A stretch of DNA of 57,831 nucleotides, taken from Pseudolysinimonas yzui. GTDB lineage: Bacteria > Actinomycetota > Actinomycetes > Actinomycetales > Microbacteriaceae. The first letter of the stretch is position 1. Each line of letters starts with the position of its first letter. A program made the translations under genes and the position numbers. Location: assembly GCF_014653215.1 (NCBI RefSeq), contig NZ_BNAI01000004.1:159828-217658 (forward strand). The letters run 5' to 3'. This document shows, in pieces, positions 1 to 9,170 of the stretch. The notes beneath the pieces were generated by a model. The model saw only the letters and a program-made list of their open reading frames with translations, did not search any database and was not told the origin of the DNA.

Positions 1-248
1 GGCAGCATCGGGTCGTCGAGCATGAGCGCCTGCGCCTCGAGCACCTCGCCGGCTTTGCCGCCCGCCTTCGCGGCGCGAGCCCGGATGTCGTCCGCGGTCG
101 CCGCGAGGGCGTGCGTGACCCGCTCCTTCTCGGCGTCAGGGCCGAGGGTGCTCGGCGTCGTCGGGGGGTCGGGCAGCGGATCGGGCATGCGCAGCACCGG
201 GCCGACCGCGATTCCGCGACCGACGCCGATCCCTCGCAGCTCGGTCAC
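1..248 (-). CDS. ptsI: PTS enzyme I (phosphoenolpyruvate-protein phosphotransferase), 3' part cut by the window edge
   Basis: Enzyme I takes phosphate from phosphoenolpyruvate and passes it to HPr in the cytoplasm. Only the first 82 residues lie in the window. They begin VTELRGIGVGRGIAVGPVLR, the usual start of the enzyme I N-terminal domain, followed by a helical HPr-binding segment ending in EAQALMLDDPML, a well conserved family stretch. The start is a GTG that overlaps the ptsH stop (GTGA), so translation is probably coupled to HPr. The catalytic histidine and the PEP-binding domain lie outside the window. Confidence 0.93.
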   Translation of the reverse strand, partial: MTELRGIGVGRGIAVGPVLRMPDPLPDPPTTPSTLGPDAEKERVTHALAATADDIRARAAKAGGKAGEVLEAQALMLDDPML

Positions 249-508
249 GCGTCGTGGTCCTCGAGCAGCATCGCCTCGAGCGCGTCGAGCGCCTCGTCGG
301 CCCCCTCGCCTTCGGCGGCGAGAAGCACCTCGTCGCCGAAGTCGATGCCGAGCGAGATGACCCCGAGGATGCTCGAGGCGTCGACGGTGCGTTCCCCTTT
401 GGTGATCTTGACCGGCACACCGGCCTTCGCGGCGGTTTGCGTGAACAGGGCGGCGGGACGGGCGTGCAGCCCGTGGCTCGACGCGACGACGACGGTGCGC
501 TCAGACAT
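245..508 (-). CDS. ptsH: phosphocarrier protein HPr
   Basis: HPr relays phosphate from enzyme I to sugar-specific EIIA proteins. The 87-residue product has the full family signature: HGLHARPA with the phospho-accepting His15, and SSILGVISLG with Ser46, the site HPr kinase uses in Firmicutes (that kinase is generally absent in this group). The gene overlaps the upstream EIIB gene by 8 bp and the downstream ptsI by 4 bp, giving an EIIB-HPr-EI operon read leftward. Confidence 0.96.
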   Translation of the reverse strand: MSERTVVVASSHGLHARPAALFTQTAAKAGVPVKITKGERTVDASSILGVISLGIDFGDEVLLAAEGEGADEALDALEAMLLEDHDA

Positions 509-830
509 GGTCGGTGCTCCTTTGGTGCGGCGGTTCGGTCAGGGATTGCACGAGGGCGTCGACCGCGTCGACCGCGAGGATGCTGCCGGCCGGGGTCATC
601 GCGTCGGCGGGAAGCACGGCGACCGGGCGCGGCGCGGCGCGCAGTCGGATCGACTCCTCGGCGGACGCCAGCTGAGCGGCGATGAGCACGGCGTCGGCGC
701 CGGTGAGCGCGTCTTCGAGGGCGTGCTCGGTCGTGACGACGAAGTCGACGCCGGGAAGGGACGGCGCGATGCGGCGGGCGAGGAAGGTGCCCGAGACCCC
801 GGCCGCGCAGACGAGCACGATGGTCGCCAT
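501..830 (-). CDS. small PTS EIIB-type subunit (lactose/cellobiose or galactitol class)
   Basis: This 109-residue cytoplasmic protein starts MATIVLVCAAGVSGT. The Cys8 P-loop-like motif (CxxGxS) is the phosphocysteine loop of stand-alone EIIB proteins of the lactose/cellobiose and galactitol classes. The start has a good ribosome site (AAGGAGG, 5 bases before ATG). No EIIA or EIIC gene is visible next to it; they may lie beyond the left edge after ptsI. The sugar specificity cannot be told from the sequence. It is the first gene of the EIIB-ptsH-ptsI operon and is divergent from a PRD regulator. Confidence 0.75.
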   Translation of the reverse strand: MATIVLVCAAGVSGTFLARRIAPSLPGVDFVVTTEHALEDALTGADAVLIAAQLASAEESIRLRAAPRPVAVLPADAMTPAGSILAVDAVDALVQSLTEPPHQRSTDHV

Positions 831-903
831 GTCGCCTCCTTGCGATGCCGGTTCGGACTACTCCCGTCAGTGTCCCGAAGTCGCGCCCGGGCGTTCCACC
901 AGA

Positions 904-929
904 TTCGCTTCCGCACCCGCGGAAGCGAA
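904..929. promoter_or_regulatory. perfect 11-bp inverted repeat in the divergent PTS intergenic region
   Basis: TTCGCTTCCGC, a 4-base spacer, and GCGGAAGCGAA form a perfect inverted repeat midway between the EIIB start (830) and the regulator start (964). Its position and dimer-like symmetry suit an operator for the divergent PRD regulator. No T-run follows it on either strand, which argues against a terminator. Binding by the regulator is inference. Confidence 0.5.
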
Positions 930-963
930 GGCTTCTACGCACGGCGGTGGGATACGTGGTTGA

Positions 964-2856
964 GTGGCACGCGAGATGGCCGACAAGTCACCGATGCTGC
1001 TGGCCTACCTCTCCCGCTCGGAGGGGTGGACGACCGCGAGCGAACTCGCCGAGCACCTCGGCGTTTCGACCCGCACGGTGCGCAGCTATGTGACGGCCGT
1101 CAAGGTCGCCGCGGCGCCGCTCGACGTCATCCTCTCCTCACCAGACGGTTACCGGCTCAACCGCGATGCGCACGCCGAGTACGCGCAACGCGACCGTGCC
1201 GCCGATCGCATCGGCACCCCACGGGAGCGGGTGACGTTTCTCGTCACCCGGCTCACCCATTCCGGTGTGGAACTCGACGTGCACGAGCTCGCCGCGTCGC
1301 TGTTCGTCAGCGAGTCGACGATCGAAGCCGACCTGCGTCAGGTGCGTGCGCTCGCGCGTGAGGCCGGGCTCGAGCTGATCCGCGAGGGCGACCACGTGCG
1401 TCTCGACGGACCGGATGCCGGCCACCGCCGCATCGTCAGCCGTCTCTTCTCCGACGAGCAGGCCCACGGCCTCATCGACCTGCAGCGGGTGCAGGACTCC
1501 TTCGGCATCGACGACCTCTCCGGCTTCAAGACCGACGTCATGGCGGTTCTCGAAGGTCAGGGCTACACGATCAACGAGTTCGGGCTCGACCGGGTGCTGC
1601 TGCACACCGCCATCGCCGTCGAGCGCTCGCGGGGCTCGGCACTCGCCGCCGAAGCGCCCGAGCCCGGCGACGCCGTCGCGAAAGACCTCGACCGACTCAT
1701 CGCGGAGCGCTTCGACACCCGGCTGCCCGAGGGCGAACTCGTGGCACTGACGGCGCTCCTCACCACGCGTGCCGGAACCCGGGTCGTCGAGCGTGGCGAG
1801 GTCGGCGAGCACGTCGACGTGCTGCGCCGGATCGTCGGTCGTGCTCAGGAGGAGTTCCTCGTCGACCTCGACGACGACGCGTTCCTCACCCGACTCAGCG
1901 CGCACGTCGGCAACCTCCTGGTGCGCGCCCGGGAGGGTGTGGGAAACCCGAACCCGCTCGCCCGCACCATCAAGTCCTCCTACCCGCTCACCTATGAACT
2001 CGCCGTCTTCGTCGCCGCCGAGATCCAGCGCGAGTTCACGATCACCATCGGCGAGGACGAGATCGCGTACATCGCGCTCCACATCGGCTCTCACCTCGAG
2101 CGGCGCTCGACCCACGGCGAGCGACTCACCTGCGTGCTGGTGAGCCCCGGGTACCACGACATCGCGGAGCTGCTCGAGCGACGCATCCTCCCCGCCCTCG
2201 GCGACGACGTCGTCATCGATCGCGTCCTCACCCGCACCGACGTCGACCCGGCGGCGTTGCACACCGACCTCATCATCTCCACGGTGCCGTGGGAGGTGCG
2301 GCCGGCCAACGTCGTGATCGTGCAGCCGATCCCGACCGACGCCGACCTGGATGCCGTGCGCGGCGCGATCTCGCGCATCCGCCGCCAGCGCCGCCGCCGG
2401 GCGATCGCCGACCAGCTGCTGCTCTACTTCGACGACGCGCTGTTCTTCCGCGACCTGACAGAGCGCGACGCCGAGGCCGTCATCCGGGTGCTGGGCGAGC
2501 GGATGCGCGAGCGCGGCATCATCGACGACGACTACCTCGACGGGGTGCTCGAACGGGAGCGCATCTCGTCGACCGCGTTCACCGAGTGGCTCGCCGTGCC
2601 GCACGCCCTCACGATGTCGGCGAAGCGCACCGCCATCGCGATCGCCCTCTACGAGAACCCCATCCCGTGGGGCGAAGCCACCGTGCAGGTCGTCGCGCTC
2701 GTCGCCTTCAGCGCCAAGGACCGCGCCTCGTTCCAGACGGTGTTCGAGCAGTTCGTCGAGGTGTTCAGCGACCGCACCGACGTGCAACGACTACTGCGGG
2801 CATCCACCGACTTCCCCGCCTACATCGACGAACTGGTGCGCTTGATCGACGAGTGA
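964..2856 (+). CDS. PRD-domain transcriptional regulator (MtlR/BglG type) with EIIB- and EIIA-like domains
   Basis: A 630-residue PTS-controlled regulator. In order: helix-turn-helix about 7-60 (TASELAEHLGVSTRTVRSYV), a second winged helix about 85-145, PRD1 about 165-280 with His214, PRD2 about 290-400 with His373 in IALHIGSHLERR, an EIIB-like domain about 405-490, and an EIIA-like domain about 500-630 with the phospho-type His547 in AVPHAL. The EIIB-like loop reads VSPGYHD, so the usual phosphocysteine seems lost. Start taken as GTG 964; ATG 976 is an alternative. Divergent orientation from EIIB-HPr-EI suggests it activates that operon according to PTS phosphorylation state. Confidence 0.88.
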   Translation: MAREMADKSPMLLAYLSRSEGWTTASELAEHLGVSTRTVRSYVTAVKVAAAPLDVILSSPDGYRLNRDAHAEYAQRDRAADRIGTPRERVTFLVTRLTHSGVELDVHELAASLFVSESTIEADLRQVRALAREAGLELIREGDHVRLDGPDAGHRRIVSRLFSDEQAHGLIDLQRVQDSFGIDDLSGFKTDVMAVLEGQGYTINEFGLDRVLLHTAIAVERSRGSALAAEAPEPGDAVAKDLDRLIAERFDTRLPEGELVALTALLTTRAGTRVVERGEVGEHVDVLRRIVGRAQEEFLVDLDDDAFLTRLSAHVGNLLVRAREGVGNPNPLARTIKSSYPLTYELAVFVAAEIQREFTITIGEDEIAYIALHIGSHLERRSTHGERLTCVLVSPGYHDIAELLERRILPALGDDVVIDRVLTRTDVDPAALHTDLIISTVPWEVRPANVVIVQPIPTDADLDAVRGAISRIRRQRRRRAIADQLLLYFDDALFFRDLTERDAEAVIRVLGERMRERGIIDDDYLDGVLERERISSTAFTEWLAVPHALTMSAKRTAIAIALYENPIPWGEATVQVVALVAFSAKDRASFQTVFEQFVEVFSDRTDVQRLLRASTDFPAYIDELVRLIDE

Positions 2857-2863
2857 GCCCCAG

Positions 2864-2937
2864 CGGGTTCCGTTACTCCGCGTATTGCGTGTTACGCCGC
2901 GCGTTTCCCGCGGAGTAGCACGCGAATGGCGGAGCAA
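2864..2937. repeat. palindromic repeat, copy A (pair with 3414-3487)
   Basis: A 74-bp element whose inner 65 bp (2873-2937) folds as a long imperfect hairpin: outer arms TTACTCCGCG... and ...GGCGGAGCAA, inner arms TTACGCCGCGCG and CCCGCGGAGTAG around a TTT loop. It matches copy B at 66 of 74 positions in the same orientation. It lies between the convergent ends of the PRD regulator and the 2952-3404 gene and may end transcription from both. Confidence 0.8.
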
Positions 2938-2951
2938 CCTGTCGAAGTGGG

Positions 2952-3404
2952 TCAGATCAGCCAGTTCAACTCGTGGGGCAGCTTTCCGCCTGTCACAGCG
3001 ACGTGATCGAGCGCGATGCGGCGAAGCCGGTGCCACTTGCGCAACGAAAGCGCCGGGAGGGTGGCCATCGCCGCCCCGAAGACCCACGTGCCGATCGCGA
3101 AGACGAGCGCCATCTCGGGTGACATGCCACGAGGAACTCCTACCCAAAAGGCTAGGAAGCCCAGCGGAACGCACGCGACCGTGAAGAGAAACCAGAGGTA
3201 CGGGTTGCTCGGCGCGTACGTTACGACTCCACGGACGCGGTACTTGCGCATCCCCGCCGCAAGCAGTTTCTCCTCGAGATCCGGATCCCGGGCAGCCTCG
3301 GTCAGCGCGTTGAGAGCGTCTGCGTTCGCCGCGGTGTCACCCCACGGCGGGTAGAACCGCCGCTCCCGCTCGTTCGTCACCACGCCATCCCTTCCGGAGC
3401 GCAC
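2952..3404 (-). CDS. small membrane protein of unknown function
   Basis: I do not recognise this 150-residue protein. It has a charged N-terminal cytoplasmic part (about 1-70), two hydrophobic segments (about 71-90 and 96-118) and a basic C-terminal tail (LRKWHRLRR). The start is uncertain: GTG codons near 3383/3380 (VVTNERER) would shorten it by 7-8 residues. It sits alone between two near-identical palindromic elements, one on each side, which marks it as an accessory insertion between the PTS region and the end of the spc operon. Confidence 0.6.
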   Translation of the reverse strand: MRSGRDGVVTNERERRFYPPWGDTAANADALNALTEAARDPDLEEKLLAAGMRKYRVRGVVTYAPSNPYLWFLFTVACVPLGFLAFWVGVPRGMSPEMALVFAIGTWVFGAAMATLPALSLRKWHRLRRIALDHVAVTGGKLPHELNWLI

Positions 3405-3413
3405 TCACGCTAC

Positions 3414-3487
3414 CGGGTGCCGTTGCTCCGCGTTTTGCGTGTTGCGCCGCGCGTTTCGCGCGGAGTAACTCGCAAATGGCGGAGCAA
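3414..3487. repeat. palindromic repeat, copy B (pair with 2864-2937)
   Basis: Inner 65 bp (3423-3487) folds with arms TTGCTCCGCGTTTTGCG and CGCAAATGGCGGAGCAA (15 of 17 pair) and an inner stem CCGCGCG/CGCGCGG around TTT. It carries the core TCCGCGTTTTGCGT also found at 15580 and 16632. It lies 25 bp after the adk stop, so it probably also terminates the S10-spc transcript; a second small hairpin GCCGGT-CGAA-ACCGGC (3488-3503) adjoins it. Confidence 0.8.
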
Positions 3488-3512
3488 GCCGGTCGAAACC
3501 GGCCCGGGCGGG

Positions 3513-4100
3513 TCAGGCGGCGACTTCGAGGCCGCGGGCGGCGAGGGCTTCGAAGATGCGCTCCGTGACGTCGTCGATGGCGCCGAGGCCGTCGATCTCG
3601 ACGAGCAGACCCTGCTCGCGGAACATCTCGATCAGCGGCGCGGTCTCACGGATGTAGACCTCCTGGCGGTGCCGGATCGCCTCCTCGGAGTCGTCGACCC
3701 GACCGATCTCGAGCGCGCGCTGACGCAGGCGTCGCACGATCTCCTCCTGGTCGGCGACGAGCCGGATGACGGCGTCGAGGGCGTGCCCGTGCGACGACAA
3801 CAGCTCAGTGAGGTAGCGCACCTGGTCGGTCGTGCGGGGGTACCCGTCGAGCAGGAAGCCGCCCGCGGCATCCGCTTCGTTGAGGCGGTCGGTGACCAGC
3901 GCATTCGTGAGCGAGTCGGGGACGTAGTCGCCGGCATCCACGATCGCCTTCACTTGGCGGCCGAGTTCGGTGTCGTCGGCGATGTTCTTGCGGAAGATGT
4001 CGCCGGTCGAGATGGTCGGAATCGCGAAGTGTTCGGCGATGCGGGCCGCCTGCGTTCCCTTGCCCGCACCCGGCGGGCCCACGATCAGGAGGCGGGTCAC
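3513..4100 (-). CDS. adk: adenylate kinase, short-lid form
   Basis: Interconverts ATP + AMP and 2 ADP in the cytoplasm. The 195-residue protein begins [18 protein letters not shown] (P-loop), then STGDIFR and DGYPRT for AMP binding, and RRLRQR. The lid is short and lacks the zinc-finger cysteines of the long form, as usual in actinobacteria. Start is GTG overlapping the secY stop (GTGA), so it is coupled to secY. It is the last gene of the S10-spc operon here; map and infA, which commonly follow, are absent. Confidence 0.97.
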   Translation of the reverse strand: MTRLLIVGPPGAGKGTQAARIAEHFAIPTISTGDIFRKNIADDTELGRQVKAIVDAGDYVPDSLTNALVTDRLNEADAAGGFLLDGYPRTTDQVRYLTELLSSHGHALDAVIRLVADQEEIVRRLRQRALEIGRVDDSEEAIRHRQEVYIRETAPLIEMFREQGLLVEIDGLGAIDDVTERIFEALAARGLEVAA

Positions 4101-5422
4101 CGCAGGAGGCCTTCGTAATGCCGCTGCTGCAGCTGCGAGTCGATCTGTTTCACCGTTTCGAGGCCGACGCCGACCATGATCAGGATGCTGGTGCCGCCGA
4201 ACGGGAAGTTCTGGTTCGCGTTGATGGCGACGAGGGCGATCAGCGGAATCAGGGCGACGAGACCGAGGTAGAGCGACCCGGGCAGCGTCACGCGGGTGAG
4301 CACGTAGTCGAGGTACTCGGCGGTCGGCCGGCCGGCCCGGATGCCCGGGATGAAGCCGCCGTACTTCTTCATGTTGTCGGCGACCTCTTCGGGGTTGAAG
4401 GTGATCGCGACGTAGAAGTACGTGAAGCCGACGATGAGCAGGAAGTACAACGCCATGTACAGCGGGTGTCCGCCGTTGGTGAGGTTGTTGTTGATCCAGT
4501 CGACCCACCACGGGTTGACGCCGTCACTGCCCTGGTTGAACTGGGCGATGAGCGACGGCAGGTACAGCAGCGACGAGGCGAAGATGACCGGCACGACGCC
4601 CGCCATGTTGACCTTGATCGGGATGTAGGTGTTGTTGCCGCCATAGGTGCGACGGCCCACCATGCGTTTGGCATATTGCACCGGGATGCGACGCTGCGAT
4701 TGCTCGACGAAGATGACGGCCGCGATGATGGCCAACCCGATCGCGATCACCACGAGCAGGATCTCGACGCCCTGCTGCTGCGCGATCTGCATGAGCGAAC
4801 CGGGGAAGGTCGCGGCGATCGAGGTGAAGATGAGGAGCGACATGCCGTTGCCGACGCCGCGCTCGGTGATGAGCTCACCCATCCACATGATGAGGCCGGT
4901 GCCGGCGGTCATCGTGATGACCATGAGCAGCATGCCCCAGATGGTCTCGCCGTCGGAGGTGATGAGCGGCAGGTCGCAGGGGATCAGCTGGCCGCTGCGG
5001 GCGACGGTGATGAGGGTCGTCGACTGCAGAACGCCGAGCGCGATCGTCAGGTAGCGCGTGTACTGCGTCAGGCGCGCCTGGCCCGACTGGCCCTCCTTGT
5101 AGAGGGTCTCGAAGTGAGGGATGACGACGCGCAGCAGCTGCACGATGATCGACGCCGTGATGTACGGCATGATGCCGAGCGCGAAGATCGACAGCTGCAG
5201 CAGGGCACCACCGCTGAACAGGTTGACGAGCGCATAGAGGCCCGCCGCACCGTCGCCGGAGCCGCTTTCGATCGGCGTGAGGCAGTTCTGCACGACCTCG
5301 AAGTCGACGAACGGCGCAGGGATGAACGACCCGAGCCGGAACAGGGCGACGATCGCGAGCGAGAAGCCGATCTTCTTCCGCAGGTCTGGCGTGCGGAAGA
5401 TCCGTGCGACGGCACTGAACAC
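4097..5422 (-). CDS. secY: protein translocase subunit SecY
   Basis: The channel-forming subunit of the Sec translocon in the plasma membrane, 441 residues, with ten hydrophobic segments and the family features GSFIPAP near the N-terminus, the plug region, and [12 protein letters not shown] in the large cytoplasmic loop. It follows rplO after 99 bp and overlaps adk by 4 bp. Length and gene order are standard. Confidence 0.98.
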   Translation of the reverse strand: MFSAVARIFRTPDLRKKIGFSLAIVALFRLGSFIPAPFVDFEVVQNCLTPIESGSGDGAAGLYALVNLFSGGALLQLSIFALGIMPYITASIIVQLLRVVIPHFETLYKEGQSGQARLTQYTRYLTIALGVLQSTTLITVARSGQLIPCDLPLITSDGETIWGMLLMVITMTAGTGLIMWMGELITERGVGNGMSLLIFTSIAATFPGSLMQIAQQQGVEILLVVIAIGLAIIAAVIFVEQSQRRIPVQYAKRMVGRRTYGGNNTYIPIKVNMAGVVPVIFASSLLYLPSLIAQFNQGSDGVNPWWVDWINNNLTNGGHPLYMALYFLLIVGFTYFYVAITFNPEEVADNMKKYGGFIPGIRAGRPTAEYLDYVLTRVTLPGSLYLGLVALIPLIALVAINANQNFPFGGTSILIMVGVGLETVKQIDSQLQQRHYEGLLR

Positions 5423-5521
5423 GACGCCTCCTGGATAGCAGTAACGGAAAACTTGAGCCTAACCGGCCCGGCGGGCAGCCGCTGTCGACGGCCACCCGCA
5501 CCGGGTCGGTTGAAAGGCGTG

Positions 5522-6247
5522 CTACTTGACGGAGCCGCCTGCCGCGACGATCTTCTGCTCAGCCGAGCTGGAGACCTTGTCGACAGCGACGTTCAGCTTA
5601 ACCGCAATGTCGCCGGTGCCGAGCACCTTCACCTTTTCGTTCTTGCGAACCGCACCCTTGGCGACGAGATCGCCGATCGTGACGTCTCCGCCCTTGGGGT
5701 AGAGCTCGGCGAGACGCTCGAGGTTGACGACCTGGTACTCCACCCGGAACGGGTTCTTGAAGCCGCGCAGCTTGGGCGCGCGCATGATGGAGTTCAGGTT
5801 GCCGCCTTCGAGGCCGACGCGCACCTGGTAGCGGGCCTTGGTGCCCTTGGTGCCACGACCGGCGGTCTTGCCCTTCGAGCCCTCACCGCGTCCCACGCGC
5901 ATGCGGTCCTTCTTGGCACCGACGGCGGGGCGGAGGTGGTGAGCCTTGAGCACCTGCGGACGCGACGGGGCCGCATCCTTCTTGGGCGCAGCCTTCGCAG
6001 CCGACGCCTTCGACGCGGTGGACTTCGCAGCCGGCTTCTCAGCGGCGGTGTCGTCCTTCGCGGCAGCGGCCTTCGGGGCAGCAGCCTTCTCGGCAGCCGG
6101 CTTCTTCTCGGCAGCCGCCTTCGGAGCAGCCGTCTTCGCAGCGGCAGCCTTCGGCGCAGCCTTCTCGGCGACGTCCTTCTTCTCGGCAGCAGCCTTCGGA
6201 GCGGCGGCCTTCGCGGGCGCCTTCTTCGGGGTGGTCTCTTCAGCCAT
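5522..6247 (-). CDS. rplO: 50S ribosomal protein L15 with a long Ala/Lys-rich N-terminal extension
   Basis: L15 assembles late into the large subunit. The conserved body starts near residue 97 ([36 protein letters not shown] region) and ends in the usual [17 protein letters not shown]. The preceding ~95 residues are repeats of [10 protein letters not shown] type, low in complexity and very basic; typical L15 is near 150 residues, this is 241. The ATG overlaps the rpmD stop by one base (TAATG), which supports the long start. Confidence 0.95.
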   Translation of the reverse strand: MAEETTPKKAPAKAAAPKAAAEKKDVAEKAAPKAAAAKTAAPKAAAEKKPAAEKAAAPKAAAAKDDTAAEKPAAKSTASKASAAKAAPKKDAAPSRPQVLKAHHLRPAVGAKKDRMRVGRGEGSKGKTAGRGTKGTKARYQVRVGLEGGNLNSIMRAPKLRGFKNPFRVEYQVVNLERLAELYPKGGDVTIGDLVAKGAVRKNEKVKVLGTGDIAVKLNVAVDKVSSSAEQKIVAAGGSVK

Positions 6248-6432
6248 TAGTCGATCTCCTCGACCTTCACGAGGTGCGCGACCGTCTTCACGTAGCCGCG
6301 GTTCTGCTTGTCGTCCGGGCGCACGACGACGTCGCCGATGCGCTTCAGTCCGAGGCTGCGCAGCGTGTCACGCTGGTTCTGCTTCTCGGAGATCTTGGAC
6401 TTGATCTGGGTCACCTTGAGCCGGGCGGCCAT
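6247..6432 (-). CDS. rpmD: 50S ribosomal protein L30
   Basis: A 61-residue L30 with the normal pattern [11 protein letters not shown]...[14 protein letters not shown] and C-terminal [12 protein letters not shown]. Its ATG overlaps the rpsE stop and its stop overlaps the rplO start, both by one base, so the three are translationally coupled. Confidence 0.96.
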   Translation of the reverse strand: MAARLKVTQIKSKISEKQNQRDTLRSLGLKRIGDVVVRPDDKQNRGYVKTVAHLVKVEEID

Positions 6433-7205
6433 CAGGCACCTGCCTTCGCGTTCGCGAGGTCCTCGGCCTCGGCGCGCACGAGACGCTCCGGGGCGACGTC
6501 CTCGAAGGGCAGCCCGCGACGGGCGGCGACGGCGCGCGGCTCTTCGAGCTGCTTCAGCGCCGCGACCGTCGCGTGCACGATGTTGATCGTGTTCGACGAG
6601 CCGAGCGACTTGCTCAGAACGTCGTGGATGCCGGCGCATTCGAGCACGGCACGCACCGGGCCACCGGCGATAACACCGGTACCGGCAGCGGCCGGACGCA
6701 GCAGCACGACACCGGCTGCGGCCTCGCCCTGCACGGGGTGCGGGATCGTCTTCTGCGAGCGCGGGACGCGGAAGAAGTTCTTCTTCGCCTCCTCGACGCC
6801 CTTGCTGATCGCGAGCGGCACTTCGCGCGCCTTGCCGTAGCCGACGCCGACCATGCCGTTGCCGTCACCGACGACGACGAGCGCGGTGAAGCTGAAGCGA
6901 CGACCGCCCTTGACGACCTTCGAGACGCGGTTGATCGTCACGACCCGCTCGAGGAACTGGCTGTCGCCACGATCCCGCGAGTTGCGGTCGTTGCGCGGCT
7001 GACGCTCGCGCGACCCGCGACGGGCCTCACGCTCGTTGGTGCTGGGCGCAGTGCCGGCAGCGGTCTCGACGACGGTTCCTTCCGGAACCTCCTCGACGAC
7101 CGGAGCCGCGGCGACCTCGGGGGTCTCGACCTCAGTGGTCTCGACTTCGGCAGCCTCGACCTCGACGGCCTCGGTCGCATCCTGGTTGTTCGTTGCGTCG
7201 CTCAC
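6432..7205 (-). CDS. rpsE: 30S ribosomal protein S5 with an acidic N-terminal extension
   Basis: S5 helps decoding accuracy at the mRNA entry. The family domain begins near residue 85 ([19 protein letters not shown]) and includes [14 protein letters not shown] and the C-terminal TVAALKQL. The first ~80 residues are not part of the family fold: about 55 are very acidic ([17 protein letters not shown]) and are followed by an Arg-rich stretch ([21 protein letters not shown]). The start overlaps rplR by 4 bp. Confidence 0.95.
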   Translation of the reverse strand: MSDATNNQDATEAVEVEAAEVETTEVETPEVAAAPVVEEVPEGTVVETAAGTAPSTNEREARRGSRERQPRNDRNSRDRGDSQFLERVVTINRVSKVVKGGRRFSFTALVVVGDGNGMVGVGYGKAREVPLAISKGVEEAKKNFFRVPRSQKTIPHPVQGEAAAGVVLLRPAAAGTGVIAGGPVRAVLECAGIHDVLSKSLGSSNTINIVHATVAALKQLEEPRAVAARRGLPFEDVAPERLVRAEAEDLANAKAGA

Positions 7206-7561
7206 AGGTTCAGCCCTCCTTCACGGGCACCCTCGGCGATCGCGGCGACACGACCGGCGAAGCGGTTTCCGCCGCGGTCGAACACGACGGCGTCCACCCC
7301 GGCCTTCTTGGCGCGCTCGGCGAGCAATTCGCCGACCTTCTTGGCCTTCGCGGTCTTGTCACCGCTGAAGGAGCGCAGGTCTGCTTCCAGAGTCGACGCG
7401 TACGCCAGCGTGTGGCCGGTGCTGTCGTCGACAAGCTGCACGAAGACGTGGCGGGCCGAACGGTTCACGACCAGACGCGGGCGCTCGGGCGAACCGACGA
7501 TGCGCTTGCGCAGTCGGGTGTGCCGACGCGTACGCTGCGCGGACTTGCTCACGGTAGCCAT
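7202..7561 (-). CDS. rplR: 50S ribosomal protein L18
   Basis: A 119-residue 5S-rRNA-binding protein with the family blocks [35 protein letters not shown] and the C-terminal [20 protein letters not shown]. It is joined to rplF (TAATG, 1 bp) and rpsE (4 bp overlap). Confidence 0.97.
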   Translation of the reverse strand: MATVSKSAQRTRRHTRLRKRIVGSPERPRLVVNRSARHVFVQLVDDSTGHTLAYASTLEADLRSFSGDKTAKAKKVGELLAERAKKAGVDAVVFDRGGNRFAGRVAAIAEGAREGGLNL

Positions 7562-8097
7562 TACTTCCCACTCTTTCCGGCCTTGCGGCGAACGACCTCG
7601 CCGGCGTAACGAACGCCCTTGCCCTTGTAGGGCTCCGGCTTACGCAGCTTGCGGATGTTCGCGGCGACCTCGCCGACGGCCTGCTTGTCGATGCCGCGGA
7701 CGGTCACTTTGTTGTTGCCCTCGACCTCGAACGAGATGCCGGCGGGCGGGTCGACGGTGATCGAGTGCGAGAAGCCCAGGGCGAACTCGAGCGAGTTGCC
7801 CTTGGCCTGCACCCGGTAACCGGTTCCGACGACCTCGAGGCCCTTGGCGTAGCCCTCGGTGACGCCGGTGATCTGGTTGGAGATGAGCGTGCGCGTCAGC
7901 CCGTGCAGCGAGCGCGAGGCGCGCTCGTCGTCGGGACGGGTCACGACGACCTGGCCGTCTTCGAGGGCGACCTCGATCGGCGCGGCGACGTTCAGGCTCA
8001 GCTCGCCCTTGGGGCCCTTGACCTGAACGGCACGGCCGTCGATGGTCACGGTGACTCCCGCGGGAACGGTGATGGGAAGGCGTCCGATTCGCGACAT
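7561..8097 (-). CDS. rplF: 50S ribosomal protein L6
   Basis: A 178-residue L6 with the start [17 protein letters not shown] and the C-terminal signature [17 protein letters not shown] longer reading frame begins at 8133, but the conserved family start and the 7-bp gap after rpsH favour 8097. Confidence 0.97.
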   Translation of the reverse strand: MSRIGRLPITVPAGVTVTIDGRAVQVKGPKGELSLNVAAPIEVALEDGQVVVTRPDDERASRSLHGLTRTLISNQITGVTEGYAKGLEVVGTGYRVQAKGNSLEFALGFSHSITVDPPAGISFEVEGNNKVTVRGIDKQAVGEVAANIRKLRKPEPYKGKGVRYAGEVVRRKAGKSGK

Positions 8098-8104
8098 CTG
8101 AAGA

Positions 8105-8506
8105 TCACCAAACGTAGGCGAGGACTTCCCCACCTACGCCCTTCTTGGTCGCCTCGCGGTCGGTCAGGAGACCGGAGGAGGTGGACAGGATGGCGACGCC
8201 GAGCCCGCCGAGAACGTGCGGGATCTCGGTCGACTTCGCGTAGACGCGCAGGCCGGGCTTCGAGACGCGCTTGATGCCCGCGATGGAGCGCTCACGGTTC
8301 GGCCCGTACTTCAGGTCGATCGTGAGGGTCTGCCCGACACGTTCGTTCTTCTCGACCTTCCAGCCGGCGATGTAGCCCTCCTTCTGGAGGATCTCGGCGA
8401 TGTGGGTCTTGAGTTTGCTGCTCGGCAGCGAGACCTCGTCGTGGTACGCGCGGTTGGCGTTACGCAGACGGGTCAGCATGTCGGCCACAGGGTCCGTCAT
8501 GGTCAT
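8105..8506 (-). CDS. rpsH: 30S ribosomal protein S8
   Basis: A 133-residue S8 starting [18 protein letters not shown] and ending with the family motif [21 protein letters not shown] (here [20 protein letters not shown]). In enteric bacteria S8 represses its own operon at the rplE region; here a small hairpin lies just upstream (8540-8553) but no clear S8 site was recognised. Confidence 0.97.
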   Translation of the reverse strand: MTMTDPVADMLTRLRNANRAYHDEVSLPSSKLKTHIAEILQKEGYIAGWKVEKNERVGQTLTIDLKYGPNRERSIAGIKRVSKPGLRVYAKSTEIPHVLGGLGVAILSTSSGLLTDREATKKGVGGEVLAYVW

Positions 8507-8539
8507 GGGTAATCGTTCCTTATCTCAATCGGTTTCGGT

Positions 8540-8553
8540 CCGGGTCCACCCGG
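8540..8553. other. small hairpin in the rplE-rpsH gap where rpsN would be expected
   Basis: The 73-bp gap between rplE and rpsH holds CCGGGT-CC-ACCCGG and no reading frame for S14. It might be a remnant or a local mRNA structure; the evidence is weak. Confidence 0.35.
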
Positions 8554-8579
8554 AGCCGACCTTGCTTGATCGGTGGCCG

Positions 8580-9170
8580 TCAGGCCTGGGTGTCGGCGGA
8601 GCGGAACGGGAAGCCGAGCTGGCGCAACAGGGCGCGTCCCTCGTCGTCGTTCTTGGCCGTCGTCACCACGGTGATGTCGAATCCGCGGACGCGGTCGATG
8701 TTGTCCTGGTTGATCTCGTGGAAGATGCTCTGCTCCGCGACACCGAACGTGTAGTTGCCGTTGCCGTCGAACTGCTTGTCCGACAGACCGCGGAAGTCGC
8801 GGATACGCGGCAGGGCGAGCGTGACCAGACGGTCGACGAACTCCCACGCGCGGTCGCCCCGCAGGGTGACGTGCGCACCGATGGGCATGCCTTCGCGCAG
8901 CTTGAACTGGGCGATCGACTTGCGGGCCTTCGTGACCTGCGGTTTCTGGCCGGTGATCAGGGTGAGGTCCTTGATGGCACCGTCGATGACCTTCGAGTCA
9001 CGCGCCGCCTCACCGACACCGGTGTTGACGACGACCTTCACCAGGCGCGGCACCTGGTGCGGGTTGGTGAACCCGAACTCTTCGGTGAGCGCCTTGGTGA
9101 TCTCGGCACGGTAGCGCTGCTTCAGGCGAGGCTGGGCTTTGTCAGCCGTCGCAGCAGTGGCAGTAGCCAT
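8580..9170 (-). CDS. rplE: 50S ribosomal protein L5
   Basis: A 196-residue 5S-rRNA-binding L5 with [30 protein letters not shown], the [19 protein letters not shown] block and the C-terminal [20 protein letters not shown]. It starts at a one-base overlap with rplX. Confidence 0.97.
   Translation of the reverse strand: MATATAATADKAQPRLKQRYRAEITKALTEEFGFTNPHQVPRLVKVVVNTGVGEAARDSKVIDGAIKDLTLITGQKPQVTKARKSIAQFKLREGMPIGAHVTLRGDRAWEFVDRLVTLALPRIRDFRGLSDKQFDGNGNYTFGVAEQSIFHEINQDNIDRVRGFDITVVTTAKNDDEGRALLRQLGFPFRSADTQA

Noticed and set aside
111-1361. Plus-strand frame across the PTS genes
   Set aside because: Overlaps enzyme I, HPr and EIIB on the opposite strand and has no recognisable domain.
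4101-4511. Longer start for adk
   Set aside because: The extra part is an out-of-frame reading of secY; the P-loop start is at GTG 4100.
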